Origin: Alistipes sp.
GTDB lineage: Bacteria > Bacteroidota > Bacteroidia > Bacteroidales > Rikenellaceae
DNA: 64,000 bases
Direction of reading: 5' to 3'
Assembly (NCBI GenBank): GCA_017520545.1
Contig: JAFXFM010000013.1
Location: 1 to 64,000, forward strand
Part shown: one piece after another, positions 46,080 through 54,468 of the stretch
Layout: each line of letters begins with the position of its first letter
How positions within the stretch are numbered: position 1 is the stretch's first letter
Notes under the pieces: generated by a model
Told to the model about the DNA's origin: nothing
Databases searched by the model: none
Seen by the model: the letters and a program-made list of their open reading frames with translations, nothing else
Position numbers and translations under genes: made by a program

Positions 46080-47807
46080 ATGAAGAAGACAATTTTAATA
46101 ATACTTGCTGCTATTGCGTTAGTAGGTTGTACTCTTGAGGAGCAGTTGTACGATTCTGCACCGGAGACCTACTATCAGACAGTGCCACAGTGTCAGACGG
46201 GTCTTAATGGTTGCTATCTTCCATTGAAGAGCCTCTACGCTAACGGCGACTATTTTGAGGTGTGTGAGGTAGCAGCCGATTTGATCTATCACAATTCGGA
46301 CTCATACTATGATGGTATGTGCCACTACACACAGTCTATTCCTCGCTTTGGTGCCAACATCTGGAATCAGGGATATTCAGGTGTTATGCGCTGTAACGCT
46401 ATGTATGCAGCAATTGAGCGCTCTCCACTTACTGATGAGGAGAAGGCTCCGTTGTTGGCAGAGTGCGTTATTTTGCGTGCTTTCTACTACTACATCTTGA
46501 CTATTAACTTCGGAGACGTGCCTTACTATTTCGAGGAGGTTACCGATGCTAATAACGAGAGAATTTCGCAGATGCCACGTAAGCCGGCGAAGGAGCTTCG
46601 TAACGAGCTTATGGACCAGTTGGATTATTGGTTGCTCAAAAAGCAGGCGTTGCCAATGATTAAGACTTACGATCCGGCAAACCACTATCGTATTGGCGCA
46701 ATGGTAGGTCTTACCATCGCCGGTAAGTTGGCTATGTGGAACAAGCGTTTCGACAAGGCAATTGAGTTCTATAAGCCTATTGAGTTGGTTTATGGTAGCG
46801 TGGATGCCGAAGGCGTATATCGTGAGCGTGATGCCTTGATGGGCTACGATTTGAAGGATGTTCAGTTCCGCAATCGTTATACTCCGGAGTCGATTTTGGA
46901 GTTGCCTGGATATGCAAAGGATTATGGTTTGCGTGTTACTCAGCAGTTGGCATCGCGTTGTACTCCAATGCGTAGTTCATCACTCCAAGAGGGTGCTGTT
47001 GATGAGGCCGGTGATGAGTCGGTAGAGGAGGAGGGTATGGACTTCTCGCAGAAGGATGATATTTACGATGGTGTTCGTATTCCGGAGTTGGGAGTGAATG
47101 CCCGTACAACATCTCCTTATCGTCCAACCAACTATCTCTACAAGACTTTGTTGCCATACAATGCGCCAGATAAGCGTCGTGCTGTGTACGACCCTGCAAA
47201 ATGTTCTCCAACCGAGGTTGTAGAGATCGAAGGTGGAGCCGGCTGGTTGGCTTGGTGCTATAGGGGCTGGAAGGATGCAAAGATTGATATTGACGACCCT
47301 GCAAACCCTCCGGGAGGACACTTCTTCAACAATACAAAGACCTATGCAGGTCGTCCATATCTTGGTGATAAGTTCTGGTGTCCGGGTATGATTTACAACC
47401 AGGATGCGAACAACTTGAAGATTTTCCGCTTTGCCCACATCATTTTCGACTTGGCAGAGGCAAATATGCGCTGCGGTAATTGGGAGAAGGCATTCGACTA
47501 TCTCAATGCATCGAAGCAGCGTGCCGGCCGTCCTGATTTGAGTGGTGGTCATACTGACGAGGTGATGTTTATGAAAGAGTTGGAGGAGGAGTCTGGTCGT
47601 GAGTTGTTGGGTGAGTTTACTCGTCGTCACAACCTTGTTCGTTGGGGAATTTGGTACGACCGCGTTATAGAGGGCTCGGCAGGTAATGATATTGTAAGTT
47701 ACGTTAAGGAGGGTCCTTGCCGTGAGTACTATCCAATTCCAGACCAGCAGATTGTGCTCTCTAACTACAATTTGTCTAACCCTGAATATGATAAATACGG
47801 ATTATAA
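46080..47807 (+). CDS. susD: SusD/RagB family surface lipoprotein
   Basis: 575 residues, lipoprotein signal (MKKTILIILAAIALVGC). SusD traits are the N-terminal TGLNGCYLPLKSL, the TPR helices with CVILRAFYYYILTINFGDVPYYFEE, and the C-terminal ESGRELLGEFTRRHNLVRWG and REYYPIPDQQIVLS. It binds the substrate and delivers it to SusC at the surface. A stretch at about residues 300-330 (LQEGAVDEAGDESVEEEG) is an acidic insertion not typical of the family. The stop overlaps the next start (TAATG). Confidence 0.95.
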   Translation: MKKTILIILAAIALVGCTLEEQLYDSAPETYYQTVPQCQTGLNGCYLPLKSLYANGDYFEVCEVAADLIYHNSDSYYDGMCHYTQSIPRFGANIWNQGYSGVMRCNAMYAAIERSPLTDEEKAPLLAECVILRAFYYYILTINFGDVPYYFEEVTDANNERISQMPRKPAKELRNELMDQLDYWLLKKQALPMIKTYDPANHYRIGAMVGLTIAGKLAMWNKRFDKAIEFYKPIELVYGSVDAEGVYRERDALMGYDLKDVQFRNRYTPESILELPGYAKDYGLRVTQQLASRCTPMRSSSLQEGAVDEAGDESVEEEGMDFSQKDDIYDGVRIPELGVNARTTSPYRPTNYLYKTLLPYNAPDKRRAVYDPAKCSPTEVVEIEGGAGWLAWCYRGWKDAKIDIDDPANPPGGHFFNNTKTYAGRPYLGDKFWCPGMIYNQDANNLKIFRFAHIIFDLAEANMRCGNWEKAFDYLNASKQRAGRPDLSGGHTDEVMFMKELEEESGRELLGEFTRRHNLVRWGIWYDRVIEGSAGNDIVSYVKEGPCREYYPIPDQQIVLSNYNLSNPEYDKYGL

Positions 47808-48325
47808 TGAAAAAGATATTAGCAATACTTACGGTGCTGTTTGCTACAAGTGTAGCGACGTCGTGTGTTAAGCCGTACCAGTACACCGAGGAGTTGACAA
47901 TCGACAACTACGATTTGACTCTTAATAAGACTGCATCGAAAAAGGACGTAGATTTGTATAACGTCCACTATTTCCAGATTATTGCAACTGGTCCGTGGGA
48001 GGCAACTCTTACACAGAAGAATGAGGGTACTGTTTGGTGTTATTTGAACGAGTTCCATCGCGTAAAGAAGAAGGACGAAAAAGGCGAATACATCAAGGAC
48101 GAATATGGCCGCTACGAGTTCGATAAGGTGAATGTCGTTGAGGGCATAGAGGCTTTCCCGGGCGAGGGCGACAGATTTAAGGTCGTTAGAGGTAAGGCAG
48201 GTGTAACTTACTTACCAATGGAGTATGTTGATAACCAGGATAATGCTGCGCGTTATGCTATACTTCACGTACGCCGTTTGGATGTCGATTGCGAGAAATG
48301 GGTAAACATCACTCAAAATAAATAA
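47807..48325 (+). CDS. Small surface lipoprotein of the SusCD operon
   Basis: 172 residues, lipoprotein signal (ILTVLFATSVATSC). The rest is beta-rich (IIATGPWEATLTQKNEGTVWCYLNE, then ARYAILHVRRLDVDCEKWVNITQ) and looks like a single BACON-like module with an inserted charged loop (VKKKDEKGEYIKDEYG). It probably binds a ligand beside SusD. Function not established. Confidence 0.7.
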   Translation: MKKILAILTVLFATSVATSCVKPYQYTEELTIDNYDLTLNKTASKKDVDLYNVHYFQIIATGPWEATLTQKNEGTVWCYLNEFHRVKKKDEKGEYIKDEYGRYEFDKVNVVEGIEAFPGEGDRFKVVRGKAGVTYLPMEYVDNQDNAARYAILHVRRLDVDCEKWVNITQNK

Positions 48326-48334
48326 TTGGTGACT

Positions 48335-49036
48335 ATGAAGAAGATATTTGTAATGATATTGGCAGTTTCGGCATATTTGGCGTCGTGTACGTCGCCATAC
48401 TATCCGGAGTATCACCCAATTATTGCTTTGGGTGCAGAGACCAGCAATGTGGTTCTTGAGAGTGACGAGAATTTCTGCAAGTTGGCTATTATCTCGAACG
48501 TTGAGTACGATGCAACTATCATCTCGGGTTCGGAGTGGCTTTCGTTTGCCGATACCGAGGGCACAGTGCGTGTAGGTAGCGGTAACGAGCACGTAGAGTT
48601 CAAGCACTTGCAGAATAACAACAACAAGCGTGTAGCACGTTTGGTGCTTTCGGCAGGTGCTCGTCGCGACACTATTAATTTTAAGCAGAAGGGACGTTTC
48701 GAGGATTACCTCGCAATTCACGATGATGACAAGGTGCTCTTCTCTATGGAGAATGGCACTCGTATGCCAGTCTCTTGGGAGGGTGGTGAGATCTCGTTCC
48801 GCTTGCGCACAAGCTGTATGGACCACGAGTTGTCGGCTTGGACTTCGGACAAGACCGTTGTTAATGGTTTCAAGTTTGAGAATGGCGTATGTACATTCAA
48901 TGTTGCGGTTAATGACGAGTTGCAGCCTCGTATCATACCATTCCGCATCTTGTATGTAGATGGTTGGGGTGATACTCGAACTTTGGAGTTGTCTATCCGT
49001 CAGGAGTATAACCCTGATTTGGCAGATATTGAGTAA
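48335..49036 (+). CDS. BACON-domain lipoprotein, last gene of the SusCD operon
   Basis: 233 residues, lipoprotein signal (IFVMILAVSAYLASC). Two beta-sandwich modules: a first (YDATIISGSEWLSFADTEG, the BACON W-L pattern, then RVARLVLSAGARRDTINFKQ) and a second (MPVSWEGGEISFRLRTS, then RILYVDGWGDTRTLELSIRQ) resembling the end of the BACON protein at 41294-41950. It is probably a surface-glycan-binding partner. The start at 48335 is chosen over the TTG at 48326 by the signal sequence. Confidence 0.78.
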   Translation: MKKIFVMILAVSAYLASCTSPYYPEYHPIIALGAETSNVVLESDENFCKLAIISNVEYDATIISGSEWLSFADTEGTVRVGSGNEHVEFKHLQNNNNKRVARLVLSAGARRDTINFKQKGRFEDYLAIHDDDKVLFSMENGTRMPVSWEGGEISFRLRTSCMDHELSAWTSDKTVVNGFKFENGVCTFNVAVNDELQPRIIPFRILYVDGWGDTRTLELSIRQEYNPDLADIE

Positions 49037-49052
49037 TTGTCGTTAATTTGGC

Positions 49053-49091
49053 AAGGAGGTGTCGGAGCGATGTTCTGACACCTCCTTTTTT
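49053..49091 (+). terminator. Terminator of the SusCD operon
   Basis: AAGGAGGTGTC pairs with GACACCTCCTT around a 13-base loop and is followed by Ts, 17 bases after the last gene. Confidence 0.9.
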
Positions 49092-49213
49092 GTTATTTTT
49101 TGAGGGGGGGGGAGTGGTTTTTAGAGGCGTTATAGAAGTAATAGGTGTTAAGGTCGTTAGAGGATTGCCGGGGTTCAGCTCTCTGTACTCTGTACTCTGT
49201 TTTTGTTGCCAAA

Positions 49214-49245
49214 TTTGGGATTCTCGAAAGTTTTTATTACCTTTG
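49214..49245 (+). promoter_or_regulatory. Promoter of the LuxE-LicD-GT2 operon
   Basis: TTTG (49214-49217), 20 bases, TACCTTTG (49238-49245), then the GTG start four bases later; leaderless transcript likely. The region before it (49092-49213) carries a tract of nine Gs at 49104-49112 and a short direct repeat (CTCTGTACTCTGTACTCTGT). Confidence 0.78.
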
Positions 49246-49249
49246 TTAT

Positions 49250-50215
49250 GTGGGAGAGTGTGAATATATATTCTCGATAGCCTCGGAAGAGGAGTTTGCG
49301 CGCGAGGCTTTGCGGTTGTTTCGCTATCAGGCAGAGCGTTGCGAGCCGTATGCGGAGTATGTGCGATTGATAGGAGTTGAACCATCGCAAGTACAACGCG
49401 TAGAGGATATTCCGATGTTGCCAATCGGGATTTTTAAGTCGCACAAGGTCTATTGTGGCGAGTGTGAGCCGCAACAGATTTTTACATCGAGTGCTACGAC
49501 AGGTATGGTGCAGTCGCGACACTATGTGGCGGATATAGCGCTCTACGAAAAGGCGTTTACGGAGGCGTTTCGACACTTCTACGGCAATGAGAGCGAGTGC
49601 AGTATCTATGCGTTGTTGCCGTCGTATCTCGAACGCGAGGGGTCGTCGTTGGTCTATATGGCAGAGCGACTGATTGCGGCGAGTGGTGGAGGTGGCTTCT
49701 ACCTGAATGACTACGAGAAGTTGTTGGACGATATGTCGCGCGACCCGAATCCGAAGATTCTGCTCGGTGTAACCTACGCCTTGCTCGATTTGGCAGAGAA
49801 CTTTGCTCCGCATCTCGAAAATACGGTCGTAATGGAGACGGGCGGTATGAAGGGACGACGCAAGGAGCTGCCGAAGGCGGAGCTGCACAAGATGCTCTGC
49901 TCGGCGTTCGGAGTGGAGCGCATACATTCGGAGTATGGTATGGCAGAGTTGTTGTCGCAGGCATACTCCTTTGGCGAGGGCTTGTTCCGTACACCACGCT
50001 GGATGAGGGTGCTGGTGCGCGATGTGAACAATCCGTTTGCACGCCTTGCCTCGGGACGTCGAGGCGGTTTGGATATTATAGATTTGGCAAATCAATTCTC
50101 GTGTGCATTTATCGCCACCGAGGATATGGGAATACGCTACGACGACGGTTCGTTCCGCATCGAAGGACGTATTTCGCAAAGCGATATTAGAGGCTGCAAT
50201 TTGTTGGTGCAGTAG
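49250..50215 (+). CDS. LuxE-like acyl-protein synthetase/acyltransferase
   Basis: 321 residues. Matches the LuxE acyl-protein synthetase pattern: DIPMLPIGIFKSHKVY near residue 60, then TSSATTGMVQSRHYV (the nucleotide-binding loop), METGGMKGRRKELPKAEL and HSEYGMAELLSQAYSF. Such enzymes activate a carboxylic acid as an acyl-adenylate. In surface-polysaccharide loci they may add acyl or amino-acyl groups. The GTG at 49250 is chosen because the promoter ends just before it; upstream in-frame codons (from 49145) lie across that promoter. It is followed by LicD and GT2 genes as one operon. Confidence 0.85.
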   Translation: MGECEYIFSIASEEEFAREALRLFRYQAERCEPYAEYVRLIGVEPSQVQRVEDIPMLPIGIFKSHKVYCGECEPQQIFTSSATTGMVQSRHYVADIALYEKAFTEAFRHFYGNESECSIYALLPSYLEREGSSLVYMAERLIAASGGGGFYLNDYEKLLDDMSRDPNPKILLGVTYALLDLAENFAPHLENTVVMETGGMKGRRKELPKAELHKMLCSAFGVERIHSEYGMAELLSQAYSFGEGLFRTPRWMRVLVRDVNNPFARLASGRRGGLDIIDLANQFSCAFIATEDMGIRYDDGSFRIEGRISQSDIRGCNLLVQ

Positions 50216-50221
50216 GGTAGT

Positions 50222-51067
50222 ATGAAGTACGCAAAAGAGGATTTACAAAGGCTCCACGAGGAGTTGTATCGTACGCTGGCAGAGGTTATTCGTGTCTGCG
50301 AAGTGTGCGACATACCCTATTTCATCCAAGGAGGCTCGGCAATAGGCGCTTTGTATAACAAGGGCATAGTACCCTGGGACGACGATATTGATGTGGGTAT
50401 GACGCGCGAAAATTATGAGCGATTTCTGCGTGAAGCCCCTGCGCATCTCTCACCCGACTACTTCTTGGAGTGGTTTGGCACCGAGCCGAACACACCGTTC
50501 TACTTTGCAAAGGTTAAGCGTAATAATACCCTCTTTGTGGAGGAGATTTGGCGTAATATGGAGATTCATCACGGCATATTTGTCGATATCTTCCCATACG
50601 ACCGTATTCCGGATAACGGCTTATTGGAGCGTATGCATCGCTTTTGGGCTAAGTTCTGGATAAACTGCTTTATGGGCAAGGCGATATGGTTGTGGCGTTA
50701 CTGCGGACGATGCGAGATTGATGCTCCGTTGCCAAAGTCGTGGTTGAGCTGCTTGGCTATCCGTGTGGTGGTGTCGGTGATGTCGCGCGAGGCGATATAT
50801 CGCAAGATGAATCGTGTACTTGGGCGCTACAATCGTTGCAACACGAAGTATGTAAATATCGTGCGTATGCCGAAGGATCAGATTGCGCGTGCCGATATCG
50901 AGAATACCGTGAATATGGAGTTTGGAGGAATGATGGTGAAGGCTCCGCGAAATATCGAGGTCTATTTGCGCCACCACTATCCAAATCTTCGTCCCGTATT
51001 GCCCGAAGAAGAACAGATAAATCATACACCTTATAAGTTGTCATTTAATACTAAAAACGAGCTATGA
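50222..51067 (+). CDS. LicD family transferase
   Basis: 281 residues. Signature of LicD/fukutin-type nucleotidyltransferase-fold proteins: YFIQGGSAIGALYNKGIVPWDDDIDVGMTRENYERFL, with the catalytic aspartates in DDDID. Members transfer phosphocholine or sugar-phosphate groups to cell-surface glycans. The gap to the previous gene is six bases, and the 3' end overlaps the GT2 gene by four bases (ATGA). The acceptor is unknown. Confidence 0.9.
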   Translation: MKYAKEDLQRLHEELYRTLAEVIRVCEVCDIPYFIQGGSAIGALYNKGIVPWDDDIDVGMTRENYERFLREAPAHLSPDYFLEWFGTEPNTPFYFAKVKRNNTLFVEEIWRNMEIHHGIFVDIFPYDRIPDNGLLERMHRFWAKFWINCFMGKAIWLWRYCGRCEIDAPLPKSWLSCLAIRVVVSVMSREAIYRKMNRVLGRYNRCNTKYVNIVRMPKDQIARADIENTVNMEFGGMMVKAPRNIEVYLRHHYPNLRPVLPEEEQINHTPYKLSFNTKNEL

Positions 51068-52134
51068 AAAGACTTTCGATAATAATTCCGGCCTACAATA
51101 TGGAGGCCTACCTTCCGCAATGTGTGGATTCGATAATTCGCACCACTTCGCGTACGGCGTTGGAGATTGTTATTGTGAATGACGGTAGCGACGATAAGAC
51201 GCTAAAAATAGCGCAGCAATATGCCCAGAGATTTCCGGACACAGTGCGAGTGATAGATAAGTCGAATGGCAACTATGGCTCGGCGATAAATGCCGCGCTG
51301 ACGATTGTACAAGGTGAGTACGTGAAAATTTTGGACGCAGACGACAGGTTTGAAGGCTCGCTTATTGCCACATTTTTGACCTTCTTGCAGAAGATGAATG
51401 GTGTGGATATGGTTGTTACGCCGTTTATCGAGGTGGATAAGTATCGCGAGCGTAAGGTTAAGTACAACATATATGGTCGTAAGGTGTACGAAACGGGTAG
51501 GGTGTACGATGCCGACACGGTGTTTGCTGATGGCGAAATACGATTCTTTATGATGCACGGTGTATGCTATCGTACCGCATTGTTGCGAGAGATGCGCTAT
51601 CACCAGAGCGAGGGTATCTCCTATACCGATCAGGAGTGGGTGTTCTACCCATTATTCAACGTTCAAACTATTGCCTTTGCCGACATTCCGCTCTATCGCT
51701 ACAATGCGGTGCGCGAGGGCAGAACAATGGACGATAAGGTGCTTATGAACAGCCTTCCGCAGTTGGTAACCGTTACAGAGCGTATCGCTTTACACTTTGT
51801 GAATGAGGCGGAGGGCAACTACTCGGAGGAGCGCATTGCCTTCTTGCGCAACTACGTTGCCGACCGTATCAGAATTATATTGCGCAAGTATCTGCTTGTG
51901 ATGAACGATGCCGATTTTGCGCAGTCGGACTTTATAACCGTATATGCACAGATGATGCAGTTGCTCGACCTGTGCCAGATAGAGAACTTTACCGTGCCGG
52001 TGAATAATCTCTTGAAGGTCGATTTGTTCGAGTATTGGCGCCAGCAACATAGCCGATACACACCGTTTAAGCGACAGGCTCTCTATCTTGCAGACAGAGC
52101 AATGTCGGCTATTCACGCCTTAATTTTCAGGTAA
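51064..52134 (+). CDS. Family 2 glycosyltransferase
   Basis: 356 residues, no signal peptide. GT-A fold: LSIIIPAYNMEAYLPQCVDSI, nucleotide-binding VIVNDGSDDKT, and the metal-binding ILDADDRFEG. The C-terminal part is helical. It probably adds a sugar to a lipid-linked or surface glycan together with the LicD protein and the acyl-synthetase. Donor and acceptor cannot be told. Confidence 0.92.
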   Translation: MKRLSIIIPAYNMEAYLPQCVDSIIRTTSRTALEIVIVNDGSDDKTLKIAQQYAQRFPDTVRVIDKSNGNYGSAINAALTIVQGEYVKILDADDRFEGSLIATFLTFLQKMNGVDMVVTPFIEVDKYRERKVKYNIYGRKVYETGRVYDADTVFADGEIRFFMMHGVCYRTALLREMRYHQSEGISYTDQEWVFYPLFNVQTIAFADIPLYRYNAVREGRTMDDKVLMNSLPQLVTVTERIALHFVNEAEGNYSEERIAFLRNYVADRIRIILRKYLLVMNDADFAQSDFITVYAQMMQLLDLCQIENFTVPVNNLLKVDLFEYWRQQHSRYTPFKRQALYLADRAMSAIHALIFR

Positions 52135-52202
52135 TTTTTAGTGCGGGAGATAAATCTCGTGTAAAAATTATCTGAAAACTACTTTGGCAAAGAAAAAATT
52201 TG

Positions 52203-52210
52203 TATCTTTG
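52203..52210 (+). promoter_or_regulatory. Promoter -7 box of the vitamin B12 operon
   Basis: TATCTTTG lies 45 bases before the cobalamin riboswitch; TTTG at 52184-52187 is a possible -33 box at short spacing. Confidence 0.6.
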
Positions 52211-52254
52211 CCCCATACGAGGAGCCTTTACGGACCTATGCCGACGACGGAACA

Positions 52255-52434
52255 CGGTCGGTGCGTTACGAAAGGTGAAAAGGGAATCCGGTGCGAATCC
52301 GGGACAGTACCTGCTGCTGTAAGTTCCTGCCCCATAGGTGTATATGAGACGCCAGAGGGGAGATAAGGCACTCTTTGCCACTGATCTTTTTCGATTGGGA
52401 AGGCGCCTTGCGGAACAAGTCAGAAGACCTACCT
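52255..52434 (+). ncRNA. Cobalamin riboswitch
   Basis: Conserved pieces are in the right order: GGTGAAAAGGGAATCCGGTG, CGAATCCGGGACAG, the CTGCTGCTGTAA core, the B12 box GCCACTG (52377-52383) and the closing CAAGTCAGAAGACCTACC. The outer P1 stem can form between GGTCGGT (52256-52262) and ACCTACC (about 52428-52434) with one mismatch. A short hairpin AACTCG/CGAGTT (52453-52472) lies between it and the start codon at 52490 and could control translation. Vitamin B12 would shut off the downstream uptake genes. Confidence 0.95.
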
Positions 52435-52489
52435 CAAATTTTTTTGTTAATCAACTCGCAGGCAATCGAGTTCTAACACTTACATTTTT

Positions 52490-53377
52490 ATGTCCAAAAT
52501 TTTTAAGATTGCACTTATTGCAACCCTATTTGCAGTAGTTGGGTGTGCGCAGTTTGATGGTGTCGCAGACGGTAAAGACGATGCCAAGTCGAATGAGTTG
52601 GAGTATGAGGTGGTGGAGTTTCTTCCTGCGCCCGGTCAGTTTGTGAACGAGGGCTACGAGGCTGCCACTATGGCGGAGGCGTGTGCCTATGCCGAGGAGC
52701 GAATGAAAAGTCGCTACTATGTGTCGCTCGGTGGCTTTGGCGGATATATAGTTGTGAAGTTCAAGACTCCTATCCGCAACTCCGAGGGCGGCTACGATTT
52801 CGGCGTTTACGGCAACTCATTCAGCGGCAGTTCCGAGCCGGGCGTTGTCTGGGTGGCGCAAGATAGCAACGGCAATGGTGTGGCAGACGACGAGTGGTAC
52901 GAACTGCGTGGCTCGGAGAGTGGCAAGGCGAGGACTATACAAAACTACGCCATAACCTATTCGCGTACTGACGACGAGACAGAGATTGCGTGGCACGACA
53001 ACAAGGGCGAGAGTGGCATTATCGAGCGTAACTCGATGCATCGACAAGACTATTTTCCGGCGTGGGTAACCGATAGAGAATATACTCTTTCGGGTACGCT
53101 TCTGCCCGACAATGGCGAGTGGAGCGAGATAAATCAGGAGTGGATACTGCACGCCTTTGAGTGGGGCTATGCCGATAATTTTAGTACGATAGACCTTGCT
53201 GCTGACCGAGCAAACCGCTTTCGTATCCTCGATGCTCGCGATGCTACGGGCGAGGCGGTGATGTTGCCACATATCGACTTTGTGAAGGTACAGTCGGCAA
53301 CAAACGTTATTCATTCGGCTATCGGCGAGGCTTCGACCGAGGTGTGCGGTTTCGTATCATATAACAGTGTGGAGTAA
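52490..53377 (+). CDS. Lipoprotein of the cobalamin uptake operon
   Basis: 295 residues, lipoprotein signal (IFKIALIATLFAVVGC). The body is beta-rich (GGFGGYIVVKFKTPIRNSEG, DFGVYGNSFSGSSEPGVVWV) and resembles proteins annotated as cell-surface or PKD-like proteins in Bacteroidales B12 loci. It is first after the riboswitch and overlaps the BtuG-like gene (TAATG). It probably helps capture cobalamin at the surface; the binding role is inferred from context only. Confidence 0.75.
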   Translation: MSKIFKIALIATLFAVVGCAQFDGVADGKDDAKSNELEYEVVEFLPAPGQFVNEGYEAATMAEACAYAEERMKSRYYVSLGGFGGYIVVKFKTPIRNSEGGYDFGVYGNSFSGSSEPGVVWVAQDSNGNGVADDEWYELRGSESGKARTIQNYAITYSRTDDETEIAWHDNKGESGIIERNSMHRQDYFPAWVTDREYTLSGTLLPDNGEWSEINQEWILHAFEWGYADNFSTIDLAADRANRFRILDARDATGEAVMLPHIDFVKVQSATNVIHSAIGEASTEVCGFVSYNSVE

Positions 53378-54468
53378 TGCGTTGCCTACGCTACATAACC
53401 GTCGCTTTTGCGCTGTTGCTCTCCTCGTGTATGAGGTGGGAGTATGGCGAGCAGGAGCAGTTTAATATGCTTGGCGAGGGCGTTTTTATCACCAACGAGG
53501 GCAATTTTACCTATGGCGGAGCATCACTTTCGTACTATCAACCCCAAACCAAACATCTCGAAAACGAAGTTTTCTATCGTGCCAATGCTATGAAGTTGGG
53601 CGATGTGGCGCAATCTATGGTTGTGCGAAATGGTGTGGGTTGGGTTGTGGTGAATAATTCGCACGTACTCTTTGCTATCGATGTCGAAACTTTCCGCGAG
53701 GTGGGACGTATCACCGACCTGCCGTCGCCTCGCTATATCTGCTTTGCTTCGGACGATAAGGCATATATCTCGCAGATTGATAGCGACCGTATAATCATTG
53801 TAAATCCCAAGACCTTCGAGATTACTGGTGAGATTGTATGCCCGATGTCCACGCCTTACCGCACCGGCTCAACCGAGCAGATGGTCATTGTTGGCGACTA
53901 TCTTTTTGTTACCTGCTGGTCTTATCAAAAGCGGATTTTGAAAATTGATACCCGCACCGATGAGGTGGTTGATTATGTAGATATAGGAGTACAACCAAAG
54001 TCAATCGTCGCGGATAAAAACGGCAAACTTTGGGTAGTCAGCGATGGAGGCTACGAGGGTAATGTTATCGGATATGAAGCCGCAACTCTCTTCTGTATCG
54101 ACCCTACGACATTGGCGGTAGAGAGACGGTTTGAGCTTGGACTGAATAGTTCGGGTAACGCTACCCGTACTGCATCGCGTTTGAAAATCAACGATGAGGG
54201 AGATACTCTCTATTGGATAGATGGCGGAGTGTGGCGTATGGCGATTGATGCAGAGCATTTGCCTGTCGAGCCGTTTATAGCACCTATCGTGGGCGCAAGC
54301 CGCTCGTTGTACTACGCATTGGGTGTAGCACCCGACACCGAGGAGATATACGTGGGTGATGCACTCGACTATCAGCAACGCTCCGTGATATATCGCTACT
54401 CTGCGGAGGGCAAATTGTTGGATACCTTTACTGCTGGCGTTATTGCCGGTGATTTCTGTTGGAAATGA
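53377..54468 (+). CDS. btuG: BtuG-like beta-propeller surface lipoprotein
   Basis: 363 residues, lipoprotein signal (ITVAFALLLSSC, about residue 18). It consists of YncE-like propeller repeats (YICFASDDKAYISQIDSDRI, KTFEITGEIVCPMSTP, PKSIVADKNGKLWVVSDGG). The next gene is btuB and a cobalamin riboswitch precedes it, the known arrangement of BtuG, which binds B12 at the outside of BtuB in gut Bacteroides. The start ATG overlaps the previous stop, and the 3' end overlaps btuB by four bases. Confidence 0.85.
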   Translation: MRCLRYITVAFALLLSSCMRWEYGEQEQFNMLGEGVFITNEGNFTYGGASLSYYQPQTKHLENEVFYRANAMKLGDVAQSMVVRNGVGWVVVNNSHVLFAIDVETFREVGRITDLPSPRYICFASDDKAYISQIDSDRIIIVNPKTFEITGEIVCPMSTPYRTGSTEQMVIVGDYLFVTCWSYQKRILKIDTRTDEVVDYVDIGVQPKSIVADKNGKLWVVSDGGYEGNVIGYEAATLFCIDPTTLAVERRFELGLNSSGNATRTASRLKINDEGDTLYWIDGGVWRMAIDAEHLPVEPFIAPIVGASRSLYYALGVAPDTEEIYVGDALDYQQRSVIYRYSAEGKLLDTFTAGVIAGDFCWK

